A stretch of 64,000 nucleotides of DNA from an uncultured Bacteroidota bacterium (GCA_902790215.1 CADAQX010000016.1:1-64000); one strand, 5' to 3'; numbered from the stretch's first letter, positions 42,701-52,766 are shown. Numbers and translations: made by a program. The notes: generated by a model from the letters alone, not told the origin.

Positions 42701-43323
42701 AAGTCTATAACATCAACGGAAGCGAAACCGGTAGAACCATCAACCTCGACGATTCTATCTTCGCCATCGAGCCCAACCAGCATGCTATTTATCTGGATTG
42801 CAAACAGTATATGGCTGACAACCGTCAGGGCACCCATAAGGCTAAAGAACGCAGTGAGAATGCACACAGCACTCGTAAGCTGAAACGTCAGAAAGGCACC
42901 GGCGGTGCACGTTCGGGCGATTTGAAGAGCCCAGTCTTCGTCGGTGGCGGCCGCATTTTCGGACCCCAGCCCCGCGACTATCGGTTCAAGCTGAACATTA
43001 AGGTGAAACGTCTTGCCCGTCGTTCCGCCCTCAGCGAGAAGGTTGCAGCAAGCGCTATGACTGTTGTTGACAATATCAATCTCGAGGCTCCCAAGACAAA
43101 GAAAATGATCGAAATTCTCAATAATCTTAAATTAGGTGACAAAAAATCACTTATTGTTCTTGAGAATCAAAATAATTTCGTATCTTTGTCTGCTCGAAAC
43201 CTCCCTAAGGTAAAGGTCGTAAACGTGTCTCAGTTAAATACTTATGACATTGTAAACGCATCCAATATCGTAGTTACAGAGGCTTCATTTGATGAAATCA
43301 ACCGCGTTTTGGCAACAAAATAA
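42691..43323 (+). CDS. rplD: 50S ribosomal protein L4
   Basis: 210 aa. The tunnel loop is intact ([33 protein letters not shown]). It starts within the end of rplC. Its coding region carries a promoter-like sequence at 43160-43188. Confidence 0.97.
   Translation: MELKVYNINGSETGRTINLDDSIFAIEPNQHAIYLDCKQYMADNRQGTHKAKERSENAHSTRKLKRQKGTGGARSGDLKSPVFVGGGRIFGPQPRDYRFKLNIKVKRLARRSALSEKVAASAMTVVDNINLEAPKTKKMIEILNNLKLGDKKSLIVLENQNNFVSLSARNLPKVKVVNVSQLNTYDIVNASNIVVTEASFDEINRVLATK
43160..43188 (+). promoter_or_regulatory. Possible internal promoter inside rplD
   Basis: TTG at 43160-43162 and TATCTTTG at 43181-43188, preceded by AAAATAATTTCG, the same context seen at island promoters (20780, 22570, 23830). 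It would start transcription ahead of rplW and rplB. Confidence 0.4.
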
Positions 43324-43357
43324 AGTAGTTAGTAAAAAGAATTAAGAAAGTTTAACA

Positions 43358-43708
43358 ATGAATATCATAGTAAAACCTCTTATTAGCGAAAAGATGACGA
43401 GAATCACCGAGGCTGCTGCTGCTCCTCAGCTCACCCGTGTCCAGCGTGACAAGAACAAGCCAGCCCCGACGGTTCATAATCGTTATGGTTTTGTTGTCGA
43501 CAAGCGTGCCAATAAGATTGAGATTAAGAAGGCTGTTGAAGAATTATATGGTGTTAAGGTTCTCGATGTTAACACTATGAATTATTCCGGCAAACTGAAA
43601 GCCCGCTACACCAAGGCCGGTTATCTTGTTGGAAGAACGAATGCGTTCAAGAAAGCCGTTGTTACTCTGGCAGAGGGAGACAGCATTGATTTCTACGCTA
43701 ATATTTAA
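43358..43708 (+). CDS. rplW: 50S ribosomal protein L23 with an insertion
   Basis: 116 aa, about 20 longer than usual. After MNIIVKPLISEKMTRITE comes a non-typical segment (residues 19-40: AAAAPQLTRVQRDKNKPAP and TVH) before the family sequence resumes with NRYGFVVDKRANKIEIKKAV. L23 lies at the tunnel exit and docks the signal recognition particle and trigger factor. Confidence 0.95.
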   Translation: MNIIVKPLISEKMTRITEAAAAPQLTRVQRDKNKPAPTVHNRYGFVVDKRANKIEIKKAVEELYGVKVLDVNTMNYSGKLKARYTKAGYLVGRTNAFKKAVVTLAEGDSIDFYANI

Positions 43709-43720
43709 TAAGAAGAAAAA

Positions 43721-43787
43721 AGGGAAGGAGAATAACCCCCTTCCCTAATAAATAATAATAGTAATTAGTCCACTGATAAGCGACTAA
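43721..43787 (+). other. Two hairpins in the rplW-rplB gap
   Basis: AGGGAAGG (43721-43728) pairs with CCTTCCCT (43739-43746), and TTAGTC (43765-43770) with GACTAA (43782-43787). No T run follows the first, so it may tune mRNA processing or partial termination inside the operon. Confidence 0.45.
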
Positions 43788-43803
43788 AAAAGAAAAAAAG
43801 AAA

Positions 43804-44628
43804 ATGGCTTTAAAGAAAATTAAACCTACAACCCCCGGTCAACGTCACAAAGTCGTTGTCACCAATGACGACATCACGACCAGCAAGCCGGAAAAAAGAC
43901 TGGTGTGTGGCTACAGCAAGAGTGGTGGCCGCAATAACCAAGGTAAGATGACCATGCGCTATCTGGGCGGTGGCCATAAGCAGTTATACCGTTTTGTTGA
44001 CTTCAAGAGAAACAAGGATGGTATTCCGGCAGTTGTTAAGACAATTGAGTATGACCCGAACCGCAGTTCGCGCATTGCTCTTGTGTTTTATGCTGACGGT
44101 GAGAAGCGTTATATCCTTGCTCCCCAGGGGTTGAAAGTGGGTCAGACCATTATGTCTGGTAAGGGTGCTGCTCCTGAAATTGGTAACACCCTCACACTTG
44201 CTGAGATTCCTTTCGGTACTTTGATTCACAACATTGAGCTTCGTCCCGGCCAGGGTGCCAAGATGGTTCGCAGTGCAGGTGCCTATGCTCAGCTGATGTC
44301 CCGTGATGACAAATATGCTATCATCAAGATGCCCAGCGGCGAGATGCGCATGATTCTTCAGGCCTGCCGTGCAACCGTCGGTATCGTTTCGAATCCCGAG
44401 CACAACTTGGAGGTTGGCGGTAAGGCCGGTCGTAACCGTTGGCTCGGTCGCCGTCCTCGCAACCGCGGTGTTGTCATGAACCCCGTTGATCACCCGATGG
44501 GTGGTGGTGAAGGCCGTCAGAGCGGTGGACATCCGCGCAGCCGTAAGGGTATTCCTGCTAAGGGCTACAAGACACGTGCTCCCAAGAAACAGTCGAGCAA
44601 GTACATTGTCGAAAGAAGAAAGAAGTAA
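43804..44628 (+). CDS. rplB: 50S ribosomal protein L2
   Basis: 274 aa, full length ([27 protein letters not shown]-like [36 protein letters not shown] with the conserved His of the peptidyl-transferase region). Confidence 0.98.
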   Translation: MALKKIKPTTPGQRHKVVVTNDDITTSKPEKRLVCGYSKSGGRNNQGKMTMRYLGGGHKQLYRFVDFKRNKDGIPAVVKTIEYDPNRSSRIALVFYADGEKRYILAPQGLKVGQTIMSGKGAAPEIGNTLTLAEIPFGTLIHNIELRPGQGAKMVRSAGAYAQLMSRDDKYAIIKMPSGEMRMILQACRATVGIVSNPEHNLEVGGKAGRNRWLGRRPRNRGVVMNPVDHPMGGGEGRQSGGHPRSRKGIPAKGYKTRAPKKQSSKYIVERRKK

Positions 44629-44647
44629 TCATTAAAAGAAGAAGAAA

Positions 44648-44881
44648 ATGAGTCGTTCATTAAAGAAAGGTCCGTATATCTTGAAGGTCACCATCAAGAC
44701 TTGGAGCCGTGCCTCAATGATTTCGCCTGATTTCGTAGGACAGACCATTGCTGTGCATAATGGAAACAAGTTCATCCCTGTCTATGTCACCGAGAATATG
44801 GTTGGACACAAGCTGGGTGAGTTTGCCCCCACACGTATCTTCCGTGGCCACGCAGGTTCAAAAGATAAAGCTAAGAAATAA
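44648..44881 (+). CDS. rpsS: 30S ribosomal protein S19, shortened
   Basis: 77 aa against the usual 88-92. It begins normally ([11 protein letters not shown]), then has only LKVTIK before [20 protein letters not shown]; about 15 residues, including the N-terminal helix (around residues 12-28 in other bacteria), are missing in frame. The rest is normal ([17 protein letters not shown]-like, [13 protein letters not shown]). S19 binds S13 and 16S rRNA in the head. Either a real contraction or a 45-base assembly deletion. Confidence 0.93.
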   Translation: MSRSLKKGPYILKVTIKTWSRASMISPDFVGQTIAVHNGNKFIPVYVTENMVGHKLGEFAPTRIFRGHAGSKDKAKK

Positions 44882-44907
44882 TAAGTCCAAATAGAAAGTA
44901 ATAAGAA

Positions 44908-45345
44908 ATGGGACAAAGAAAAAGAGAAAGTGCAAATGCACGAAAAGAAGCCAAGAAGACCCTCTACGTGGCTAAGTTGATGAACAATCCTACTTCGCCC
45001 CGTAAGACTCGTCTTGTTGCCGATATGATTCGTGGAGTTGATGTGGACAAGGCTTTGGGTATTTTGAAATATTGCCCGAGAGAGTCTGCCCCCAAGATGT
45101 ATAAACTGGTTCTGAGCGCTGTTGCAAACTGGCAAGCAAAGAATGAGGGTATGCGTCTGGAAGATAGCCAGCTCTATGTGAAACAGATTATGGTTGACGA
45201 AGGCCGCACGATGAAACGTATGCGCACAGCTCCCCAGGGTCGTGGATACCGGATTCGTAAACGCAGCAATCATATCACTGTCATTCTCGGTAGTCGTGTA
45301 GAAGATGCTCCGGCACCTTCAAAAGCTGAAGAAGAAAACAAATAG
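44908..45345 (+). CDS. rplV: 50S ribosomal protein L22
   Basis: 145 aa, with a Lys/Glu/Pro-rich extension at the C-terminus ([12 protein letters not shown]). The tunnel hairpin [20 protein letters not shown] is present. Confidence 0.97.
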   Translation: MGQRKRESANARKEAKKTLYVAKLMNNPTSPRKTRLVADMIRGVDVDKALGILKYCPRESAPKMYKLVLSAVANWQAKNEGMRLEDSQLYVKQIMVDEGRTMKRMRTAPQGRGYRIRKRSNHITVILGSRVEDAPAPSKAEEENK

Positions 45346-45369
45346 TAATTAATAAGAAGAAAGTTAACA

Positions 45370-46128
45370 ATGGGACAAAAAACTAACCCAATTGGAAATC
45401 GCTTAGGCATCATCCGCGGATGGGATTCGAACTGGTTTGGCGGCCGTAAATTCGAGCAGAAACTCGTTGAGGACGATAAGATCCGTAAATATCTCAATGC
45501 TCGTCTTGCCAAAGCCAGCATCTCAAAGATTTATATTGAGAGAACCCTCAAGCTCCTTACTGTGACGATTAATACTGCCCGTCCGGGTCTGATTATCGGT
45601 AAGGCCGGTAGTGAGGTTGACAAACTGAAAGAAGAGTTGAAGAAACTCACGGGTAAAGATGTTCAGATCAATATTTCTGAAGTAAAACGCCCTGAACTTG
45701 ATGCAGTCCTTGTGGCTCAGAACATTGCAAAACAGATTGAAGGCCGTGTGCAGTATCGTCGCGCCATTAAGAATGCCATTGTCTCCACAATGCGTTCCGG
45801 TGCTGAGGGTATCAAGGTCTCTATCGCCGGTCGTATCGGCGGTGCAGAAATTGCACGCAGCGAGCATTACAAAGAGGGTCGTACACCTTTACACACTCTC
45901 CGCGCAGACATCGACTATGCTCATGCCGAAGCCCATACCACTTATGGCAGAATAGGTGTTAAGGTTTATATTTGCCGTGGTGTCATCTATGGCAAACGTG
46001 AATTGGTTCCTTCGACTGTCGGCGGTCCTCAGAAAGACCATCGTCCTGCAATGGGTGGAGACCGTCGCCCGAGTAATGGAGCCCCTCGTCGCCGTTCGGG
46101 TATCAACAGAAATAACAACAGTAAATAA
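45370..46128 (+). CDS. rpsC: 30S ribosomal protein S3
   Basis: 252 aa. KH domain [20 protein letters not shown] and C-terminal domain ([20 protein letters not shown]) intact; a basic Arg/Asn-rich tail ends the protein. Part of the mRNA entry site. Confidence 0.98.
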   Translation: MGQKTNPIGNRLGIIRGWDSNWFGGRKFEQKLVEDDKIRKYLNARLAKASISKIYIERTLKLLTVTINTARPGLIIGKAGSEVDKLKEELKKLTGKDVQINISEVKRPELDAVLVAQNIAKQIEGRVQYRRAIKNAIVSTMRSGAEGIKVSIAGRIGGAEIARSEHYKEGRTPLHTLRADIDYAHAEAHTTYGRIGVKVYICRGVIYGKRELVPSTVGGPQKDHRPAMGGDRRPSNGAPRRRSGINRNNNSK

Positions 46129-46191
46129 AAAAGGTTAGTGATTGGAGTTATAGAAAAACGCTAAACACTCAACGCTAAACAAAAAGAAAAA

Positions 46192-46614
46192 ATGTTACAA
46201 CCTAAGAAAACAAGATATAGAAAGCAGCAGAAGGGTAAAATTAAAGGCAATGCTTTCCGTGGCCATGAATTGGCGTTCGGTACCTTTGGTATCAAATCCC
46301 TGGAAACCTGTTTTATCACAGGCCGTCAAATAGAGGCTGCTCGTCAAGCTGTAACACGTCACATGAAACGTGAAGGTCAAATATGGATTAGAATCTTTCC
46401 GGATAAGCCCATTACAAAGAAGCCCAATGAGGTGCGTATGGGTAAAGGTAAGGGTGCTCCTGAGTACTTTGTTGCCCGTGTCATGCCTGGCACTATTCTG
46501 TTCGAATGCGAAGGCGTTCCGATGGATATAGCAAAAGAAGCTCTTCGTTTGGCTGCCCAGAAACTTCCGATTTCGACCAAGTTTGTTGTAAAAAGAGACT
46601 ATATAGAAGAATAA
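46192..46614 (+). CDS. rplP: 50S ribosomal protein L16
   Basis: 140 aa, full length ([38 protein letters not shown]). It binds near the A-site tRNA. Confidence 0.98.
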   Translation: MLQPKKTRYRKQQKGKIKGNAFRGHELAFGTFGIKSLETCFITGRQIEAARQAVTRHMKREGQIWIRIFPDKPITKKPNEVRMGKGKGAPEYFVARVMPGTILFECEGVPMDIAKEALRLAAQKLPISTKFVVKRDYIEE

Positions 46615-46628
46615 AAAGAAGAACAGTC

Positions 46629-46838
46629 ATGAAAAACGAATTAGTTTTAAAAGAGCTTTCGACTGCTGAATTGAAGGAGAAACTGGAGAACGAGCGTTCA
46701 TTGTATCAGAAGATGCTGATGACCCATGCTGTCTCTCCGTTGGAGAATCCTAACAAAATAAAAGAAAGTAGAAAAACCATTGCCCGCTGTCTCACAGAAC
46801 TTCGCGCACGCGAAATCGCTGAACAGAAGCAGAACTAA
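46629..46838 (+). CDS. rpmC: 50S ribosomal protein L29
   Basis: 69 aa, starting at ATG 46629 ([19 protein letters not shown]); the frame extends upstream into rplP but homology fixes this start. A two-helix protein at the tunnel exit. Confidence 0.95.
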   Translation: MKNELVLKELSTAELKEKLENERSLYQKMLMTHAVSPLENPNKIKESRKTIARCLTELRAREIAEQKQN

Positions 46839-46846
46839 CAGTAGAT

Positions 46847-47101
46847 ATGGAAAGAAATTTAAGAAAAGAAAGAATTGGCGTTGTTGTGAGCAACAAGATG
46901 GACAAGTCTATCGTCGTCAAGGTTGAGCGTAAAGTTAAGCACCCTTTGTACGGTAAGTTTGTCAAGAAGTCCACTAAGTTCATGGCTCACGATGAGAACA
47001 ACGAGTGCAACATTGGTGACATGGTCCGCATCATGGAGACCCGTCCTCTGAGCAAGAATAAGTGCTGGCGTCTCGTTGAAATTGTCGAGAAGGCCAAGTA
47101 A
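46847..47101 (+). CDS. rpsQ: 30S ribosomal protein S17
   Basis: 84 aa, normal ([20 protein letters not shown]; an OB fold that binds the 5' domain of 16S rRNA). Starts 8 bp after rpmC. Confidence 0.97.
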   Translation: MERNLRKERIGVVVSNKMDKSIVVKVERKVKHPLYGKFVKKSTKFMAHDENNECNIGDMVRIMETRPLSKNKCWRLVEIVEKAK

Positions 47102-47136
47102 AATCACAACAGTCAAGACAATAAGATTGAAAAGAA

Positions 47137-47505
47137 ATGATACAACAAGAAACTAGAATGACCGTTGCCGACAATAGCGGTGCAAAAAGCGCCCTGTGCA
47201 TTCGTGTCCTCGGCGGTACCAAAAAGCGTTACGCAACTATCGGTGACACGATTGTGGTAGCAGTTAAGGATGCTATTCCTTCCGGCAACATTAAGAAGGG
47301 AGCCGTCTCAAAAGCAGTGGTGGTTCGCACTAAGAAAGAGATTCGTCGCAATGATGGCAGCTACATCCGCTTCGACGACAATGCATGTGTCTTGCTTACT
47401 GCAGCCGATGAGCTCCGCGGCACTCGTATCTTCGGACCTGTTGCCCGTGAACTCCGTGACAAGCAATTTATGAAGATTGTTTCATTGGCTCCTGAAGTAT
47501 TGTAA
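47137..47505 (+). CDS. rplN: 50S ribosomal protein L14
   Basis: 122 aa, full length ([37 protein letters not shown]). Contacts the 30S subunit and the silencing factor RsfS. Confidence 0.98.
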   Translation: MIQQETRMTVADNSGAKSALCIRVLGGTKKRYATIGDTIVVAVKDAIPSGNIKKGAVSKAVVVRTKKEIRRNDGSYIRFDDNACVLLTAADELRGTRIFGPVARELRDKQFMKIVSLAPEVL

Positions 47506-47526
47506 AATTAAAAAGAAGAGAAAGAA

Positions 47527-47841
47527 ATGAAATTGCACGTAAAAAAAGGGGATACCGTTATGGTTATTGCCGGTGAAGACAAAGGAAAGACCGGCAAAGT
47601 GCTGAAGGTTTATCCCGAAAAGAATCGCGCCATCGTGGAAGGTCGTAATCTTGTCAAGAAACATACCAAGCCCAATGCAAAAAACACCCAGGGCGGTATT
47701 GTTGAGCAAGAGGCTCCCATCCATATTTCCAACCTTATGGTTATGGAAGGAAAGACCCCGACTCGCATAGGTCGGAAAATTAGTGAGAAGACCGGTAAAC
47801 TTGTTCGTTATTCCAAAAAGACAGGAGAGGAGATTAAATAA
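47527..47841 (+). CDS. rplX: 50S ribosomal protein L24
   Basis: 104 aa, with the KOW motif [20 protein letters not shown] at the N-terminus. Its stop codon shares one base with the rplE start. Confidence 0.97.
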   Translation: MKLHVKKGDTVMVIAGEDKGKTGKVLKVYPEKNRAIVEGRNLVKKHTKPNAKNTQGGIVEQEAPIHISNLMVMEGKTPTRIGRKISEKTGKLVRYSKKTGEEIK

Positions 47842-48401
47842 TGGCATACATTCCTACATTAAAAACCAAATACTCCGAGGAGATTTTACCTGCTCTGATG
47901 AATGAGTATGGCTATAAGACAGTCATGCAGGCTCCTCGTCTGAAGAAAATCACCTTGAACCAAGGTCTGGGCAAAGCCGCCATTGCAGACAAAAAGGTTA
48001 TTGACAAGGGTATTGAGGAAATGACGCTTATTGCCGGACAAAAGGCTGTTGCAACCAAGTCGCGCAAGGATATCTCCAATTTCAAACTGCGTCGTGGCAT
48101 GCCTATCGGTGTGCGTGTGACGTTGCGCGGTGATCGTATGTACGAGTTCTTGGAGCGTCTTATCACTGCTTCTATCCCCCGCATCCGTGATTTCCGCGGT
48201 ATTAACGATAAGGGATTTGACGGTAAAGGCAATTACACCTTTGGCATTTCGGAGCAGATTATTTTCCCCGAGATTGATATCGACAAGATTGATCGTATTC
48301 AGGGAATGGATATTACTTTCGTTACTTCGGCCAACACCGATAAGGAGGCTATGTCCTTGCTCAAATTGTTCGGTATTCCTTTTAAGAATCAACAAAAATA
48401 A
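47841..48401 (+). CDS. rplE: 50S ribosomal protein L5
   Basis: 186 aa, full length ([40 protein letters not shown]). Binds 5S rRNA. Overlaps rplX by one base. Confidence 0.98.
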   Translation: MAYIPTLKTKYSEEILPALMNEYGYKTVMQAPRLKKITLNQGLGKAAIADKKVIDKGIEEMTLIAGQKAVATKSRKDISNFKLRRGMPIGVRVTLRGDRMYEFLERLITASIPRIRDFRGINDKGFDGKGNYTFGISEQIIFPEIDIDKIDRIQGMDITFVTSANTDKEAMSLLKLFGIPFKNQQK

Positions 48402-48407
48402 GAGATA

Positions 48408-48707
48408 ATGGCAAAAGAATCAATCAAAGCAAGAGAACGCAAAAGAGCAAAAATGGTGGCCCGTTATGCTGCCAAGCGTGCTGCATTGAAGGAAATCGTC
48501 CGTACCGGCGAACCTGAAGAAGTTGAGAAAGCAGTTATCGCTCTTCAGAAACTTCCCAAGAATGCCTGCCCCATTCGTATGCATAACCGTTGTCAGCTCA
48601 CTGGCCGTCCCAAAGGATATATGCGTCAATTCGGTATTTCGCGTATCAACTTCCGTGAGATGGCAGTCAGCGGTTTGATACCCGGCGTTAAAAAATCAAG
48701 TTGGTAA
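48408..48707 (+). CDS. rpsN: 30S ribosomal protein S14
   Basis: 99 aa, the long form without the four-Cys zinc site (only CPIRMHNRC remains), as in other Bacteroidota. The C-terminus [19 protein letters not shown] is conserved. Confidence 0.97.
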   Translation: MAKESIKARERKRAKMVARYAAKRAALKEIVRTGEPEEVEKAVIALQKLPKNACPIRMHNRCQLTGRPKGYMRQFGISRINFREMAVSGLIPGVKKSSW

Positions 48708-48717
48708 TAATCATTGG

Positions 48718-48725
48718 TAGCTTTG
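48718..48725 (+). promoter_or_regulatory. Possible internal promoter ahead of rpsH
   Basis: TAGCTTTG followed by CAAG, an exact TAnnTTTG match 46 bp before the rpsH start; no clear -33 element. Confidence 0.4.
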
Positions 48726-48771
48726 CAAGTTGGCAAAACCAATACTACAAAACTTAAAATCAAGAATAATT

Positions 48772-49173
48772 ATGGTAACAGATCCTATTGCAGATTATTT
48801 GACCCGCATGCGCAATGCAATTGCCGCTAAACACAGGGTTGTTGAAATTCCTGCATCAAAATTGAAAAAGGAAATCACTAAGATTTTGTTTGAGAAGGGT
48901 TATATCCTTAACTACAAATTCGAGAATGAAGGCTCGCACAATCAGAGCATTAAAATTGCGTTGAAATACCATCCTGTGACAAAGATTTCTGCCATCTCGG
49001 AGTTGAAGCGTGTCAGCAGCCCCGGTTTGCGCCGTTATGTCTCTGTCGATGAAATGCCCCGTGTTCTCAATGGTTTGGGTATCGCTATTATTTCTACATC
49101 AAAAGGCCTTATGACTGACAAAGAAGCTCGTACTTTGAATGTCGGAGGTGAAGTAATTTGTTATATCAGCTAA
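48772..49173 (+). CDS. rpsH: 30S ribosomal protein S8
   Basis: 133 aa from [16 protein letters not shown]; a frame opening at 48730 from TTG would add 14 residues with no homology, so the ATG is used. The C-terminal [20 protein letters not shown] is typical. Confidence 0.96.
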   Translation: MVTDPIADYLTRMRNAIAAKHRVVEIPASKLKKEITKILFEKGYILNYKFENEGSHNQSIKIALKYHPVTKISAISELKRVSSPGLRRYVSVDEMPRVLNGLGIAIISTSKGLMTDKEARTLNVGGEVICYIS

Positions 49174-49194
49174 TAAAGAGAGGAGAATATTAAA

Positions 49195-49749
49195 ATGTCA
49201 AGAATTGGTAAAATGCCTATCCACCTGCCTTCAGGTGTCGAAGTGAAGATTTCTCCCGAAAATGTCATCACAGTGAAGGGTCCCAAGGGTGAACTCACCC
49301 AGCAGGTCAATCCTTCGATTGCTATGAAATTAGAGGACGGTATTCTCAAATTTGAGCGTCCTTCCGACAGCAGAGAGCACAGAGCAATGCATGGCCTTTA
49401 TCGCGCACTGGTAGCCAATATGGTGAAAGGTGTTTCTGAAGGTTTCAAATGTGTTCAGGAAGTTATTGGTGTTGGATATAAAGTACAGGCAAACGGTAAC
49501 GTCATTGAGATGGATTTAGGATACAGCCACAAGATCTTTTTTGAGCTTGCTCCCGAAATCCATGTCGAGACTGTAACCGAAAAAGGTAAGAATCCGATTA
49601 TCACGATGACTTGTTGCGATAAACAGATTCTTGGTCAGGCCGCAGCTAAAATTCGTTCCTTGCGCAAACCTGAGCCTTACAAGGGTAAGGGTATCCGTTT
49701 CCAGGGTGAAGAGATTAGAAAGAAGGCTGGTAAGGCTGCAGCTAAATAG
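49195..49749 (+). CDS. rplF: 50S ribosomal protein L6
   Basis: 184 aa, full length (MSRIGKMPIHLPSGVEVKIS; RKPEPYKGKGIRFQGEEIRK). Confidence 0.98.
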   Translation: MSRIGKMPIHLPSGVEVKISPENVITVKGPKGELTQQVNPSIAMKLEDGILKFERPSDSREHRAMHGLYRALVANMVKGVSEGFKCVQEVIGVGYKVQANGNVIEMDLGYSHKIFFELAPEIHVETVTEKGKNPIITMTCCDKQILGQAAAKIRSLRKPEPYKGKGIRFQGEEIRKKAGKAAAK

Positions 49750-49795
49750 TTAAAATAATCGCCAAAGAAAAAAGAAGATTAGCGGTACTCCTGAG

Positions 49796-50074
49796 ATGCC
49801 TCGTCTGTCAGTGTTTAGGAGTAACAAGGAAATCTATGCACAAATTATTGACGATGTAAAGGGTGTGACACTAACCGCAGCTTCCTCGAGAGAGAAAGGT
49901 GTCGAAAAGAGTGGCACAAAAAGCGAAATGTCCGCTAAGGTTGGCAAACTTTTGGCTGAACGTGCAATCGCTGCCGGTATTAATAAAGTGGTATTTGATC
50001 GTAATGGTTATCTTTACCACGGTCGTGTTAAATCCTTGGCAGATGGTGCCAGAGAAGGTGGTTTAAAATTCTAA
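49796..50074 (+). CDS. rplR: 50S ribosomal protein L18, N-terminus missing
   Basis: Only 92 aa from the first ATG, against about 114-118 in relatives. The family sequence continues in frame upstream of that ATG (49763-49795 would read [11 protein letters not shown] before [10 protein letters not shown]) up to a TAA at 49751-49753, but no ATG, GTG or TTG exists there; ATT at 49778 is the only alternative. The neighbouring frame reads AKEKRR, like the usual L18 N-terminus. So either an unusual start or a small deletion with frameshift. L18 brings 5S rRNA into the 50S. Confidence 0.85.
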   Translation: MPRLSVFRSNKEIYAQIIDDVKGVTLTAASSREKGVEKSGTKSEMSAKVGKLLAERAIAAGINKVVFDRNGYLYHGRVKSLADGAREGGLKF

Positions 50075-50078
50075 AGTC

Positions 50079-50597
50079 ATGGCAGAAGTAAATGTAAAAA
50101 GAGTAAAATCGAGCGAAATCGAATTTAAAGATCGTCTTGTTGCAATCAATCGTGTAACGAAGGTTACCAAAGGTGGTAGAACATTCACTTTTGCAGCCAT
50201 TGTCGTTATTGGAAACGAGAATGGAGTTGTTGGCTATGGTCTTGGAAAGGCCAAGGAAGTTCAGGCTGCCATTCAGAAAGGCGTTGATGATGCAAAGAAG
50301 AACCTCATCAAAGTGCCTGTGTTGAAAGGTACGATTCCTCATGAGCAGTGTGGTAAGTATAGCGGTGCTCGCGTCTTTTTGAAACCCGCAGCTCCTGGTA
50401 CCGGTGTTATTGCCGGTGGTGCTATGCGTGCCGTACTGGAAAGTGTCGGTGTGAAGGACGTGTTGGCCAAGTGCAAGGGCTCGTCCAACCCGCACAGTGT
50501 TGTGAAGGCTACCATCAATGCCTTGTTGCAGATGAAGGATCCTTACATGGTTGCTGAACTGCGTGGTATTACTCTTGACAAAGTGTTTAATGGTTAA
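50079..50597 (+). CDS. rpsE: 30S ribosomal protein S5
   Basis: 172 aa, full length ([50 protein letters not shown]). Shapes decoding accuracy and mRNA entry. Starts 4 bp after rplR. Confidence 0.98.
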   Translation: MAEVNVKRVKSSEIEFKDRLVAINRVTKVTKGGRTFTFAAIVVIGNENGVVGYGLGKAKEVQAAIQKGVDDAKKNLIKVPVLKGTIPHEQCGKYSGARVFLKPAAPGTGVIAGGAMRAVLESVGVKDVLAKCKGSSNPHSVVKATINALLQMKDPYMVAELRGITLDKVFNG

Positions 50598-50614
50598 TTT
50601 AAGGAGATAATAAA

Positions 50615-50800
50615 ATGGCAGAAAAGACTTTAAAGATTAAACAGGTTAGAAGTATCATCGGACATCCTGCCCGTCAAAAGAGGACTATGGCTGCATTGGG
50701 TCTCAGAAGAATCAACCATGAGCGCGTTGTAGTTGCCACCCCTCAGATCCTGGGTATGATTGAAAAGGTGAAACACTTGATCACCGTAGAGGAAATATAA
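50615..50800 (+). CDS. rpmD: 50S ribosomal protein L30
   Basis: 61 aa, normal (KIKQVRSIIGHPARQKRTMA). A small hairpin (GTC-CGTCT with AGACG-GAC, about 50811-50839) fills the gap before rplO. Confidence 0.96.
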   Translation: MAEKTLKIKQVRSIIGHPARQKRTMAALGLRRINHERVVVATPQILGMIEKVKHLITVEEI

Positions 50801-50864
50801 TTAATTAGAAGTCTCGTCTTACTAAAATACAGACGTGACATCCAAAACTTCAAAATAGAATATT

Positions 50865-51314
50865 ATGAGTTTAAATAATCTCCAACCCGCAAAAGGTTCC
50901 GTCAAGCATTCCAAACGAGTGGGTCGTGGTGCAGGCTCTGGCAAAGGTGGCACCGCTACACGTGGTAACAAAGGTGCAAAGTCCCGTTCGGGTTACCATC
51001 AGAAGATTGGTTTCGAAGGTGGTCAGATGCCCATCTATCGTCGTTTGCCCAAGTTTGGATTCAAAAACATCAACCGTATAGAGTATGTGGGTATTAACAT
51101 CGATGTACTCAATACCCTTGCTGAAACAAAAAACATCACCGACTTCAATGTTGATGTCTTCAAGCAGAATGGCCTGATTTCCGGTAAGGATCGCGTTAAG
51201 ATTCTGGGTCGTGGCGAGCTGAACAAGACAATCAATGTTACTGCACATGCCTTCTCTGCTTCCGCAAAGCAGGCTATCGAGGCCAAAGGTGGTGCTGTTT
51301 CCGTTATTGAATAA
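50865..51314 (+). CDS. rplO: 50S ribosomal protein L15
   Basis: 149 aa, full length, with the Gly/Arg-rich N-terminus (RVGRGAGSGKGGTATRGNKG) and a folded C-terminal domain. Confidence 0.97.
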   Translation: MSLNNLQPAKGSVKHSKRVGRGAGSGKGGTATRGNKGAKSRSGYHQKIGFEGGQMPIYRRLPKFGFKNINRIEYVGINIDVLNTLAETKNITDFNVDVFKQNGLISGKDRVKILGRGELNKTINVTAHAFSASAKQAIEAKGGAVSVIE

Positions 51315-51324
51315 AGAAAATGAA

Positions 51325-51374
51325 GTTGATGGAGTTGGTATGCAACAGATATCGATTCCATCAACTCCAAAACA
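51325..51374 (+). other. Alternative hairpins in the rplO-secY gap
   Basis: GTTGATGGA (51325-51333) pairs with TCCATCAAC (51357-51365), while GGAGTTGG (51331-51338) could instead pair with the overlapping CAACTCC that follows (51363-51369). The two folds exclude each other. There is no T run. Confidence 0.4.
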
Positions 51375-51389
51375 AAAAAACTAACTATA

Positions 51390-52748
51390 ATGAAGAGATT
51401 TATACAGACACTCAAAAACATCTGGTCGATTGAAGACCTGCGGAAAAGAATCCTTTATACAATTGGATTGGTTCTGGTATACCGCATAGGTTGTTATGTC
51501 GCCCTGCCCGGTGTTGATCCTACTCAGTTGCAGAATCTGCAGAATCAGGGTTCCGATGGTCTGATGGGTCTGTTGAACATGTTCTCGGGTGGTGCATTCT
51601 CGAATGCCTCCATCTTCGCATTGGGTATTATGCCTTACATCACTGCATCCATCGTGATTCAGTTGTTTGTTATGGTTATCCCTTCTTTCCAGAAGATGCA
51701 GCGCGATGGTGAAAACGGCCGCAGAAAGATGAACCAGATTACCCGTCTCCTCACTGTTGCTATTACCGGTTTCCAGGCTCCTGCCTACATCACCAACATG
51801 ATGTATCAGCTAGGCGCCTCTTCAACGGCCATCTATCCCTTTGACGGTACTTCCCCGACTTGGACTTTCTGGGCTTCCAGCATCATTATTCTGATTGCAG
51901 GAACTCTCTTTGTCATGTGGTTGGGCGAGCGTATCACTGAAAAAGGTGTGGGTAATGGTATCTCACTGTTGATCATGATTGGTATTATCGCTCGCTTGCC
52001 TTTTGCACTTTTTGGTGAGTTTGTCTCTCGTCTCACCGATGCAGGTGGCGGTTTGGTGATGTTCCTGATTGAGATAGTGGTTCTGCTTGCAGTTATTCTG
52101 TTGGTCATTTTGCTGGTCCAGGGTACCCGCCGTATCCCCGTCCAGTATGCAAAACGTATTGTTGGCAACAAACAGTATGGTGGTGTCAGACAGTACATCC
52201 CCATTAAAGTAAATGCCGCTGGCGTTATGCCCATCATCTTTGCTCAGGCAATTATGTTCATCCCCATTACGTTGATGGGTTTCACCGGCAATTCCGACTC
52301 CAAGTTCTGGATGGCCTTCACCGACTTCAATGGCTTCTGGTATAATGTGGTGTTCTTCATCTTGGTTGTGCTGTTCACCTACTTCTACACAGCCATTGCC
52401 ATCAATCCCAACCAGATGGCTGATGACATGAAAAAGAACGGTGGTTTCATTCCCGGTGTGAAGCCTGGTAAAAAGACTGCCGAGTATCTTGAAGGCATCC
52501 TGTCAAAGATTACCCTTCCGGGTTCAATCTTCCTGGCTATAGTTGCCATCCTCCCTGCCATCATTCGTCTGTTTAATGTGAATACCCAGTTTGCACAATT
52601 CTACGGCGGCACCTCGTTGCTGATTCTCGTAGGTGTGATTCTGGATACCCTCCAGCAAATCGAAAGCCATCTGCTCATGCGCCACTACGACGGTCTTACC
52701 AAGACTGGCCGTATTAAAGGTCGCACCTCAATGTCTGTACAAGCATAG
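51390..52748 (+). CDS. secY: Preprotein translocase subunit SecY
   Basis: 452 aa with about ten transmembrane helices (IGLVLVYRIGCYVALPGVD at TM1; plug region GGAFSNASIFALGIMPYITA; the cytosolic loops RRIPVQYAKR and NPNQMADDMKKNGGFIPGVKPG that contact SecA and the ribosome). The channel of the Sec pathway. No adk gene follows. Confidence 0.98.
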   Translation: MKRFIQTLKNIWSIEDLRKRILYTIGLVLVYRIGCYVALPGVDPTQLQNLQNQGSDGLMGLLNMFSGGAFSNASIFALGIMPYITASIVIQLFVMVIPSFQKMQRDGENGRRKMNQITRLLTVAITGFQAPAYITNMMYQLGASSTAIYPFDGTSPTWTFWASSIIILIAGTLFVMWLGERITEKGVGNGISLLIMIGIIARLPFALFGEFVSRLTDAGGGLVMFLIEIVVLLAVILLVILLVQGTRRIPVQYAKRIVGNKQYGGVRQYIPIKVNAAGVMPIIFAQAIMFIPITLMGFTGNSDSKFWMAFTDFNGFWYNVVFFILVVLFTYFYTAIAINPNQMADDMKKNGGFIPGVKPGKKTAEYLEGILSKITLPGSIFLAIVAILPAIIRLFNVNTQFAQFYGGTSLLILVGVILDTLQQIESHLLMRHYDGLTKTGRIKGRTSMSVQA

Positions 52749-52766
52749 TTAATCTGAAATAATATA

